Positions 25,674 to 33,340 of a stretch of 64,000 bases of DNA are shown here, piece after piece. A program made the position numbers and the translations under genes. Below the pieces are notes generated by a model. The model did no database searches and was not told where the DNA came from. It was given only the letters and a program-made list of their open reading frames with translations. The DNA is taken from the NCBI GenBank assembly GCA_029202525.1, contig CP119325.1:4500001-4564000 (forward strand). The letters are read 5' to 3'. The DNA is from Candidatus Pseudomonas phytovorans (lineage in GTDB: Bacteria; Pseudomonadota; Gammaproteobacteria; Pseudomonadales; Pseudomonadaceae). Position 1 is the first letter of the stretch. Each line of letters starts with the position of its first letter.

Positions 25674-27245
25674 TTGCCACACGCCAAGCACGGATTGCGC
25701 CTGGATCTACGTACACTCATTCTGGTGCTCTGCGCCCTCACCGCCCTGGTCATGCTGTGCGCCAGCTATTTCGCCAGCTACCGGGTGCAGCGCCAGCTGC
25801 TGATCGACCACGCCCTGGAGGCCAACCGGGTGTATGCGATGAAGCTGGCCAGCATTACCGAAACCTTCATCGGCAACGCCCAGCAGCAGTTGAATTTCAG
25901 CGCCGGCGTACAAGGCAGGCAGCTAAGCGATGCCGCTGCGCTGCAGATGGAGACCGACCGTGTACTGCGCCAGAGCATGGCTTTCAACTCCACCTTCGTG
26001 ATGGATGCCAACGGCGTGCTGCTGGCAGTATCCCCCGCCCCGCTACGGCACCTGGTCGGCACCCTCGTACATTCGCCCGGCGCACAGGAAGCCCTGCACG
26101 AACGCCGCCCGCTTGTTTCCACGCCCTATCTTTCGGCGGCCGACAACCTGGTGGTGGCGCTGTCGCAACCCATTTTCGACAGCAACGGTCGCTATCTGGG
26201 GTATGTCGGTGGCAGCCTGTACCTGCGTGAACGCAACATCCTCAACAGCCTGCTGGGCGAGCACTTCTACAAGGACGGGTCGTACCTGTATGTGGTCGAC
26301 CGCAACCGCCGCCTGCTATACCACCCTAATAGCGAACGGGTAGGCACAGTGGTGGAAGGCAACGCGCTGATCGACCAGTTGGCGACACTGGACAGCGGCA
26401 CGCGGCAAATCACCAACAGCCTCGGCGTGGAAATGCTCGCTGGGTTCGCCACCGTACCCAGCGCCGGTTGGGGCGTGGTAGCGCAGCAGCCGCTGGCGCA
26501 GACGGTGACGCCACTTAGCCACCTGATCCTGAACGTGGTGGGCACCTCTGCACCCTTTGCGCTGGTGGGCTGCCTGCTGCTGTGGTGGCTGGCCATGATC
26601 ATTGCGCGGCCGTTGTGGCAACTGGCTGCCGGCGCCCGCTCGATGGACCGTGCAGGCACCGCCGAGCGCTTGCATCGCGTGCGAGCCTGGTACTTCGAGG
26701 CGGCCGAACTCAAGCGTGCTCTGCTGATCGGGCTGAACCTGTTGCAGGAGCGCATCGGCCGGCTCAACCGCGACGCACAGACCGATCCGCTGACCGGCCT
26801 GGGCAACCGCCGCAGCCTGGCGTTCAGCCTGTCATTGCTGGGGGCCGAAGGCCGGGGTTTTGCAGCTATCGTGCTGGACATCGACCATTTCAAACGGGTC
26901 AATGACAACCATGGGCACGAGGTGGGCGACCAGGTGCTGCGCCAGCTGGCGGAGTTGATGCGCCGCTGCTGCCGCGAGGGCGACCTGCTGTGCCGCACCG
27001 GCGGCGAGGAATTTCTGATGCTGCTGCCGGGGGCCAGCCTGGACGTGGCTGCAGTGGTGGCCGAGCGGCTGCGGATGACGGTGCAGGATACGCCCGTGCA
27101 GCCGGTGGGCGCGGTCACTGTTTCGCTGGGGGTGGCATGCTGGGATGGCAGCGCTGACAGCGAACCGATGGCAGCCTTGAGCGAGGCTGACCGGGCGCTT
27201 TACCAGGCCAAGCAGGAAGGACGTAATCGGGTAGCCATTGCCTGA
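25674..27245 (+). CDS. Membrane diguanylate cyclase with periplasmic sensor
   Basis: About 523 residues from a TTG at 25674, which has GAGG 6 bp upstream; an ATG at 25584 in the same frame would add 30 residues and overlap the lipoprotein gene by 26 bp. Two membrane segments (LRTLILVLCALTALVMLCAS and a second around PFALVGCLLLWWLAMIIARP) enclose a dCache-like periplasmic domain. The C-terminal GGDEF domain has DPLTGLGNRRS, LDIDHFKRVNDNHGHEVGD and an intact active loop RTGGEEF, with an inhibitory-site REGD five residues before GGEEF. It should make c-di-GMP with product inhibition; the signal is unknown. Confidence 0.9.
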   Translation: MPHAKHGLRLDLRTLILVLCALTALVMLCASYFASYRVQRQLLIDHALEANRVYAMKLASITETFIGNAQQQLNFSAGVQGRQLSDAAALQMETDRVLRQSMAFNSTFVMDANGVLLAVSPAPLRHLVGTLVHSPGAQEALHERRPLVSTPYLSAADNLVVALSQPIFDSNGRYLGYVGGSLYLRERNILNSLLGEHFYKDGSYLYVVDRNRRLLYHPNSERVGTVVEGNALIDQLATLDSGTRQITNSLGVEMLAGFATVPSAGWGVVAQQPLAQTVTPLSHLILNVVGTSAPFALVGCLLLWWLAMIIARPLWQLAAGARSMDRAGTAERLHRVRAWYFEAAELKRALLIGLNLLQERIGRLNRDAQTDPLTGLGNRRSLAFSLSLLGAEGRGFAAIVLDIDHFKRVNDNHGHEVGDQVLRQLAELMRRCCREGDLLCRTGGEEFLMLLPGASLDVAAVVAERLRMTVQDTPVQPVGAVTVSLGVACWDGSADSEPMAALSEADRALYQAKQEGRNRVAIA

Positions 27246-27298
27246 ACCGGCCGCTTCGCAGGTACAGCCAACGATGAAAATGATTGTTGTAACAATCC

Positions 27299-27332
27299 TT
27301 GTCATAAAACTGTCGTGTTCCGGTCATAGGAT
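27299..27332 (+). promoter_or_regulatory. Pho box and -10 element upstream of parA
   Basis: Three direct repeats spaced 11 bp apart match the PhoB half-site CTGTCAT: ttgtcat (27299-27305), ctgtcgt (27310-27316) and cggtcat (27321-27327), with the typical aaaa spacer between the first two. A TAGGAT -10 lies 10 bp after the second repeat (27327-27332), which is the standard geometry of PhoB-activated promoters. It points to the ParA gene 42 bp further on. A separate palindrome, gattgttgtaacaatc, lies just upstream (27282-27297). Confidence 0.7.
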
Positions 27333-27373
27333 TGACCCCAACCTGACATTTTCATTTCATGGATGAGCGTCTC

Positions 27374-28150
27374 ATGCGTCGTGTGGTTTTCAATCAGAAA
27401 GGTGGTGTGGGCAAGTCCAGCATCGCCTGCAACCTCGCCGCTGCCAGTGCCGCCGAGGGTTACCGGACCTTGCTGGTCGACCTCGACCCGCAGGCCAATG
27501 CCACCTACTACCTGACCGGTCTGGTCAACGACGCCATTCCCGCCGGCATCGCCGACTTCTTCCGCCAGACCCTGTCACCGGTTAATGCCGCCGGCAAGAA
27601 GCACCGGGTGGCGATCACCGAAACCCGCTACAGCAACCTGCACCTGGTCACCGCCAGCCCCGACCTCAGCGACCTGCAAAGCAAGCTGGAGAGCAAGTTC
27701 AAGATCAACAAACTGCGCAAGCTGCTGGTGGAGCTGGGCGAAGACTACGAGCGAATCTACATCGACACCCCACCAGCGCTGAATTTCTACACCTTCAGCG
27801 CGCTGGTGGCGGCAGAGCGCCTGCTGATCCCGTTCGACTGCGACAGTTTCTCGCGCCAGGCCCTGCACAGTGTCATGGCCGAGGTCGAGGAGCTGCGCCA
27901 GGACCACAACCCGGCGCTGCAGGTGGAAGGGGTGGTGGTCAACCAGTTCGCCGGGCGCACCGCCCTGCACCAGACTCTGGTCGACCAGTTGCGCAGCGAA
28001 GGCATGCCCGTACTGCCGGTTTACCTGAGCAGTTCGATCAAGATGCGTGAATCGCACCAGGCGTCAGTGCCGTTGGTGCACCTGGCACCACGGCACAAGT
28101 TGGCGATGGAGTTTGTCGATTTGCTTGACCTGCTTGAGCGCGCGGCCTGA
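27374..28150 (+). CDS. Orphan ParA/MinD-family ATPase
   Basis: A 258-residue deviant Walker-A ATPase. VVFNQKGGVGKSSIACNLAA is the P-loop and LLVDLDPQANATYYL the next conserved segment; IYIDTPPALNFYT is Walker B. Start at 27374 is preferred (GGATGAG 7 bp upstream) over an ATG five codons earlier that lacks a ribosome site. No ParB or centromere-like repeat accompanies it, so it is not a replicon partition system. The Pho-box promoter suggests expression under phosphate limitation. Its cargo is unknown. Confidence 0.9.
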   Translation: MRRVVFNQKGGVGKSSIACNLAAASAAEGYRTLLVDLDPQANATYYLTGLVNDAIPAGIADFFRQTLSPVNAAGKKHRVAITETRYSNLHLVTASPDLSDLQSKLESKFKINKLRKLLVELGEDYERIYIDTPPALNFYTFSALVAAERLLIPFDCDSFSRQALHSVMAEVEELRQDHNPALQVEGVVVNQFAGRTALHQTLVDQLRSEGMPVLPVYLSSSIKMRESHQASVPLVHLAPRHKLAMEFVDLLDLLERAA

Positions 28151-28159
28151 CAGACCCTG

Positions 28160-28180
28160 GGGGCGCTCTGCGCCCCTTTC
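28160..28180 (+). terminator. Hairpin after parA
   Basis: The stem ggggcgc-tct-gcgcccc (28160-28176) followed by ttt lies 10 bp after the parA stop. It is a probable intrinsic terminator, although the T-run is short. Confidence 0.65.
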
Positions 28181-28255
28181 GCGACGCAAGGCCGCCCCAA
28201 AATCCCGAAGTAAAAGCACTACCCGACCGTTCGTCAGGGTGGTAGATTCGCCGCC

Positions 28256-28666
28256 ATGAAAACCACCCGGCACACTCGCACGCTGACTGCCTGGGCGCTC
28301 TATGCCAGCGTCCTGTTCAGCCTGTTGCTGTGCGGCCTGCACCACGGCCAGATGGGCGGCCTGCGCCTGGCCGGCCTGGAAGGTGGTTTCTGCTCGGTCA
28401 ACAGCGAACACGGCGTGGCCATCGACCTGGACGGCGCTGGCGGTGACCAGCACATGGCCCAGCTCGACTGCCCGGTGTGCTCCTCGTTTGGCCTGGCCGT
28501 ACCGCTCAGCAGCGGCGGCTGGTCATTCACCCCGGCACAAGCCGTGGCCACCTCGCCCATCGTCGTGCGCAGCTGGGCACAACCGCCGCCGCGCTACCAA
28601 CGCCCCGCCCTCAACCCCCGCGCCTCCCCCGCCGCCTTCCCCGCAGCCGTACTTCATTTCGCCTGA
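28256..28666 (+). CDS. DUF2946-family membrane-associated protein
   Basis: A 136-residue protein. The N-terminal hydrophobic segment (WALYASVLFSLLLCGLHHGQ) is a signal or anchor. The middle carries the family LDCPVCSSFGL motif, two Cys that could bind a metal. Known DUF2946 proteins are often next to copper-related TonB receptors. Here a TonB receptor gene follows at 68 bp. I infer a role in periplasmic metal handling, with copper the leading guess. Confidence 0.8.
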   Translation: MKTTRHTRTLTAWALYASVLFSLLLCGLHHGQMGGLRLAGLEGGFCSVNSEHGVAIDLDGAGGDQHMAQLDCPVCSSFGLAVPLSSGGWSFTPAQAVATSPIVVRSWAQPPPRYQRPALNPRASPAAFPAAVLHFA

Positions 28667-28734
28667 CCTCAGCCGGGCGCGCCTGTGCGCGCGTTCGCCG
28701 TCAGCCATGACCTTTGCGTGGAAGACACACAAAC

Positions 28735-30885
28735 ATGCTTCGCAAAACCTCCCTGGTGCTCCTGATGGGCACCTGCAGCTTTGCCTGCGCTGAAACCACC
28801 CCTGTAGAACTCGGCGCCACCACTATCGACGGCGAACGCGACGCCGCCAGCGGCGTGCAGCTGGACGAGCCGATCCGCACCGGTTCGCGCCTTGGCCTGA
28901 CCGCGCGGGAAACGCCCGCCTCGGTCAGCGTCTCGGACCGCCGCCTGATCGAAGAACGCGGCGCCAAGGACAGCCAGGACGTGGTCAACGCCATGACCGG
29001 CGTCAACGCCTCGGCCAACCCGGGCTTTGGCGGCTTCGTCGCCTACCGTGGCTTCACCCAGAACCAGGTCACCCAGTTGTACAACGGCATCAACCTGGGC
29101 TACAGCAGCGCCACCCGGCCAGTGGACGCCTGGGTACTGGACCGTGTCGAGCTGATTGGCGGGCCGTCTTCGTTCCTGCATGGCGCCGGCGCAGTGGGCG
29201 GCTCGATCAACTACATCACCAAACTTGCCAGCCGCGACCAGCAGACAATTGACGGGCGTATCCGCTATGGCAGCTTCGACGACAGCGAGGTGGCATTCGG
29301 CATTAACCAGGCACTGGCCAGCAACCCCGCCGATGCCCGCCATTTCATGCGCCTGGACTTCAGCCGTGGGCATGGTAACGGCTACGTCGATCGCAACGAA
29401 CGGCATACCGACAGCCTAGCCTTTTCGCTGCTCAGCGACCTGGCACCCAACCTCACCCACACGCTGGCGCTGGAGTACCAGGAAGATCGCGAAGACAGCC
29501 CGTACTGGGGGTCGCCGATCCTGCCCGGGCGCAGCACGATGAAGATCGACAACAGCCGCCGCTTCGAAAACTACAACGTCGGCGATGGCCGCTATGAACA
29601 GCGGGTGCGCTGGCTGCGGTCGATCCTCGACTACCAGATCAGCGACAGCACCAGCGTGCAGAACACGCTGTACCACTACAACGCCCAGCGCGACTACCGC
29701 AACCTTGAACGCTACGCCTACACCAGCGATGGCAAAGTGCAGCGCAGCAGCCCCTACCTGCAGCGCCACGATCAGAACCTGCTGGGTGACCGCGTCGAAC
29801 TGCGCCACGACAACCAACTGCTCGGCCTGGCCAGTCAGTGGTCGGTGGGGCTGGAATATTCACGCATGCGCCAGACGCTCTACCCCACCTCCGGCAGCTG
29901 GACCGACGTGGTCGATGCCGATCACTTCGACCCCGGCAGCTTCGATGACATCCCCGGGGTGAATGCTGGGGTGACCAAGCAACGCCGCCACGAGGTCATC
30001 AACCGCGCAGTGTTTGCCGAAAACCGCCTGCAACTGACCGAGCGCCTGGCCCTGCTGACCGCCCTGCGCTACGACTATCTGGACATGGAAGTCACCAACT
30101 ACGGCGCCGTCACGCCAACCTCGCCGGCCTATTTCGAACGGCGCTGGGAACCGCTGTCCGGGCGCATTGGGCTGACCTATGCGCTGACGCCTTCGGCTAG
30201 CGTGTATGCGCAGTACAGCAGCTCCGCCGACCTGCCCGCCGGCTCGCTGGCGGCAGCGACCTATTCCAATGTCGGGCTGTTCGACCTGTCCAAGGGGGAG
30301 CAGTGGGAAGTGGGCAGCAAGTTCGATTTCCTCGACGGCCGAGGTGCCGCCACGCTGGCGGTTTACCAGATCGTGCGCAAGGACTTTGCCGTGCGCGACT
30401 CGAACGACGCCAACCTCACCGTGCAGGCCGGGCAGCAGACCTCACGCGGGGTAGAACTGTCCGGGCGCCTGCAAGTCACGCCGAAACTGCTGGCCGAAGC
30501 CAACTATGCCTACGTCGATGCGCAGTACGATGAGTTCAACGAGGCGGTCAATGGCCAGTCGGTTTCGCGCAAGGGTAATGCGCCAACCAACGTACCGGCC
30601 AATGTCGCCAACCTGTGGCTGACCTACAGCCTGTCGCCGGCATGGTCGGTAGGGGCCGACGGGCGCTACGTAGGCTCGGTATACGCCGACAACGCCAACA
30701 GCCTCAAGGCCCCGGCCTACAACCTGTTCGGCGCGTTCGCCCGTTACCGGCTGGATGAGCACACCACGCTGACCGGGCGGGTGCGCAACCTGACCGATGA
30801 GGTGTATGCCAAGCAGGCCTACAACAGCCAGTACTACATGGGGCCGCCACGCACCTTCGAGCTGGCGCTGGACATGCGCTTCTGA
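28735..30885 (+). CDS. TonB-dependent receptor (metal/siderophore type)
   Basis: A 716-residue outer-membrane receptor with a signal peptide ending SFACA, plug motifs (ETPASVSVSDRRLIEERGAK; VELIGGPSSFLHGAGAVGG) and a barrel ending ELALDMRF. There is no STN domain. Start at 28735 has GGAAG upstream. It is about 70 bp behind the DUF2946 gene and is probably in its operon. The pairing suggests copper or another metal complex. The general design and several blocks (for example RTGSRLGLTARETPASVS) resemble the B12-riboswitch receptor at 15539, so the two look like paralogs serving different ligands. Confidence 0.9.
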   Translation: MLRKTSLVLLMGTCSFACAETTPVELGATTIDGERDAASGVQLDEPIRTGSRLGLTARETPASVSVSDRRLIEERGAKDSQDVVNAMTGVNASANPGFGGFVAYRGFTQNQVTQLYNGINLGYSSATRPVDAWVLDRVELIGGPSSFLHGAGAVGGSINYITKLASRDQQTIDGRIRYGSFDDSEVAFGINQALASNPADARHFMRLDFSRGHGNGYVDRNERHTDSLAFSLLSDLAPNLTHTLALEYQEDREDSPYWGSPILPGRSTMKIDNSRRFENYNVGDGRYEQRVRWLRSILDYQISDSTSVQNTLYHYNAQRDYRNLERYAYTSDGKVQRSSPYLQRHDQNLLGDRVELRHDNQLLGLASQWSVGLEYSRMRQTLYPTSGSWTDVVDADHFDPGSFDDIPGVNAGVTKQRRHEVINRAVFAENRLQLTERLALLTALRYDYLDMEVTNYGAVTPTSPAYFERRWEPLSGRIGLTYALTPSASVYAQYSSSADLPAGSLAAATYSNVGLFDLSKGEQWEVGSKFDFLDGRGAATLAVYQIVRKDFAVRDSNDANLTVQAGQQTSRGVELSGRLQVTPKLLAEANYAYVDAQYDEFNEAVNGQSVSRKGNAPTNVPANVANLWLTYSLSPAWSVGADGRYVGSVYADNANSLKAPAYNLFGAFARYRLDEHTTLTGRVRNLTDEVYAKQAYNSQYYMGPPRTFELALDMRF

Positions 30886-30901
30886 CCGCAAACTCGGTCT
30901 A

Positions 30902-30931
30902 CTGTGGGGGCGGGCACGCCCGCTCCCACAG
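30902..30931. repeat. Single REP hairpin
   Basis: ctgtgggggcgggc / gcccgctcccacag with a two-base loop, 17 bp after the receptor stop. It may attenuate transcription into the next gene. Confidence 0.75.
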
Positions 30932-31063
30932 GTACCTTGCAGGTTTCAGGCTCCACCGATTCTCCACAGCAACTACACAAAAGCGTCGGCCAGTTTGAGT
31001 GATAATATTGGTTCTCAACAACGCCGGCATGTAGGCCGGCTCCACCACATCAAGGATGTTTCC

Positions 31064-31822
31064 GTGTTCAGATCGTTGTCTCCGGCAATCATGGCCGCCG
31101 CCCTCATCGCCTTGGCAGGTTGCCAGAGCCGACCTGCCGCCGAGGCGGACAAGCAGGCGCTCAAGACATTCGTCAGCGACATGCAACAAGTACTGAAGCT
31201 GGGTATAGCGACAGCAGACACAGGCAAGCAGGTCGGTGTGGTCATGCTGGATGTCAAACTCGACCAACACTCTGCGCCCATCAGTTGCAAAGCCAGCAAG
31301 GCGCCCATGAAATACGAAATGATGCTGCCTGCCGAACAGGTCCGCTCGGACTTCAAGGCGTTGGCCAGCATGGTCGAGGCGCAGTGCTGGAAGACCATCT
31401 ACCCTGTATCGCCCGAGTCGCTGCGCGAAAAGGACGGCACGGTGGAAGTACGTGCCCCGCTGTTCGTGGTTCTGCCCGCTGCCGCCCAGACGCTGGATAC
31501 CCCACGGGGCCAGGCCAATGCTCAGCGTGAATTTTTCTGGCAGCACCTGTTCCGCGACCAGCCGGTAGACAGTATCGGCAGGGCCTCGCTCTACTACGAG
31601 GCGAATGCGCAGGGCAAGGTTCAGGGCTGCCTGGTACAAATCTATCCCCACCCGAACCGGCCGGATGACTTCCGTCTCGATGGCAAGCTGCAGGCCGAAG
31701 TCAACAGCCGCTGCATGGCGCTTGACCTGAGCACGCTACCGGGCTTCAGCGCCGACGAGCACGGCCAGGCCAAGGGTTACAGTGAACTGGAGTATGCCCC
31801 CTGGAAGGTAGGGCGGCTGTAA
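31064..31822 (+). CDS. Predicted lipoprotein of unknown function
   Basis: About 252 residues from a GTG at 31064 (AAGGATG upstream). The lipobox LIALAGC (Cys about residue 18) marks an exported lipoprotein. The mature part is soluble, with VEAQCWKTIYPVSPESLREK and YYEANAQGKVQGCLVQIYPH. I do not recognise a family. A gccggcatgtaggccggc hairpin (31024-31041) lies in the leader. Confidence 0.7.
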   Translation: MFRSLSPAIMAAALIALAGCQSRPAAEADKQALKTFVSDMQQVLKLGIATADTGKQVGVVMLDVKLDQHSAPISCKASKAPMKYEMMLPAEQVRSDFKALASMVEAQCWKTIYPVSPESLREKDGTVEVRAPLFVVLPAAAQTLDTPRGQANAQREFFWQHLFRDQPVDSIGRASLYYEANAQGKVQGCLVQIYPHPNRPDDFRLDGKLQAEVNSRCMALDLSTLPGFSADEHGQAKGYSELEYAPWKVGRL

Positions 31823-31971
31823 ACCGCAACAGCGGTTGAATCAGGTATCCCGAGGTCGCCCTCGACAAAGCGCCTTGCAGCGCCCGGTTATCTACTGGCA
31901 AGCACAACAATGATGGCGCGGCCCGACCGCGCCACTTTCATCATGGCTGCCAATGGAACCGGAGCACTAGC

Positions 31972-33309
31972 ATGTCCGCACCTCATGAGGTATCCCCCGC
32001 CACCCTGCGCAGGGTGATCGCCGCCTCGGCCATCGGCAATTTCGTCGAGTGGTTCGACTTCGCCGTGTATGGCTTTCTCGCCACGCTGATCGCCAGCCAG
32101 TTCTTTGCCAGCGAAGACGCCAGCGTGGCTTTGCTCAAGACGTTCGCGGTGTTTGCCGTGGCCTTTGCCCTTCGCCCGCTGGGCGGGATCGTGTTCGGCG
32201 CGCTTGGCGACCGCCTGGGGCGCAAACGCATCTTGTCACTGACCATTCTCTTGATGGCGGGCTCCACCACTCTGATCGGCCTGCTGCCGACCTACGCCAG
32301 CATCGGCCTGGCCGCCCCCGTACTGCTGACCCTGGCGCGCTGCCTGCAGGGCTTTTCTGCCGGGGGCGAGTACGCGGGCGCCTGTGCCTACCTGATGGAA
32401 CACGCGCCCAACGACAGGCGTGCTTTCTACGGCAGCTTCGTGCCGGTCTCCACCTTCTCCGCCTTCGCCTGCGCCGCAGTCATCGCCTATGGGCTGGAAG
32501 CGAGCCTGTCGGCAGAGGCGATGAATGCCTGGGGCTGGCGGGTTCCGTTCCTGATCGCCGCACCACTGGGGCTGGTCGGCCTGTATCTGCGCTGGCGCAT
32601 GGAAGAAACTCCGGCATTCCGGGAGGCCGTCGCACAGGGCAAGGAGCATGAGCATTCGCCGCTCAAAGACACCCTGCGCAACCATGGCCGGGTCATTCGC
32701 AACCTGGGGGCCTTCATCTCGCTGACCGCCCTGTCGTTCTACATGTTCACCACCTACTTCGCCACGTACCTGCAACTGGTGGGCAACCTGACCCGAGCGC
32801 AGTCGCTGCTGGTGACCACCGTGGCGCTGCTGTTCGCCGCCGTCGGCTGCCCGCTGGCCGGGGCGTTCTCGGACCGGGTGGGGCGGCGCAAGACCATTGG
32901 CTTTACCTGCCTGTGGGTGATGCTGTGCGTGTTTCCGGCGTACTGGCTGGCCAGTTCGGGCTCGATGTCCGGCGCACTGCTGGGGGTGATCCTGCTGGCG
33001 GTGGGGGCCTTGTGCAGTGGCGTGGTGACTGCGGCGTTACTGTCGGAGAGCTTCCCTACCCGCACCCGCTATACCGCGTCGGCGATTACCTACAACGTGG
33101 CCTATACGCTATTTGGCGGTACCGCACCGCTGGTGGCGACCTGGTTGATCGGGCAGACCGGCAGCAGCCTGGCACCGGCGTTTTACCTGGTGGTGATTGC
33201 GCTGGTGGCGCTGGTGGGCGGGTTGGCGTTGCCGGAGACGTCGCGGATTTCGTTGCATGATGAGGTAGGGTCGGACGGTGTACACCCTGGGGTTCGTCGC
33301 AGTATCTGA
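31972..33309 (+). CDS. MHS-family metabolite:H+ symporter (MFS)
   Basis: A 445-residue inner-membrane symporter with 12 helices. The N-terminal signature IGNFVEWFDFAVYGFLATL and the RPLGGIVFGALGDRLGRKR loop place it in the metabolite:H+ symporter family (relatives of KgtP, ProP and ShiA), which import organic acids or betaines. No catabolic gene is adjacent, so the substrate is open. The quinate/shikimate-type genes lie 6 kb away, beyond the czc operon. Confidence 0.9.
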   Translation: MSAPHEVSPATLRRVIAASAIGNFVEWFDFAVYGFLATLIASQFFASEDASVALLKTFAVFAVAFALRPLGGIVFGALGDRLGRKRILSLTILLMAGSTTLIGLLPTYASIGLAAPVLLTLARCLQGFSAGGEYAGACAYLMEHAPNDRRAFYGSFVPVSTFSAFACAAVIAYGLEASLSAEAMNAWGWRVPFLIAAPLGLVGLYLRWRMEETPAFREAVAQGKEHEHSPLKDTLRNHGRVIRNLGAFISLTALSFYMFTTYFATYLQLVGNLTRAQSLLVTTVALLFAAVGCPLAGAFSDRVGRRKTIGFTCLWVMLCVFPAYWLASSGSMSGALLGVILLAVGALCSGVVTAALLSESFPTRTRYTASAITYNVAYTLFGGTAPLVATWLIGQTGSSLAPAFYLVVIALVALVGGLALPETSRISLHDEVGSDGVHPGVRRSI

Positions 33310-33314
33310 AATCT

Positions 33315-33335
33315 TGGGGCCGCTGTGCGGCCCCA
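33315..33335. terminator. Bidirectional hairpin
   Basis: tggggccgc-tgt-gcggcccca, a perfect 9-bp stem, sits between the convergent symporter and czcA genes. Likely shared terminator, without a clear T-run. Confidence 0.6.
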
Positions 33336-33340
33336 GAATG

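Noticed and set aside
27282..27297. gattgttgtaacaatc palindrome as a terminator of the diguanylate cyclase
   Set aside because: It is A+T-rich, has no T-run and sits against the Pho box, so an operator or chance is as likely.
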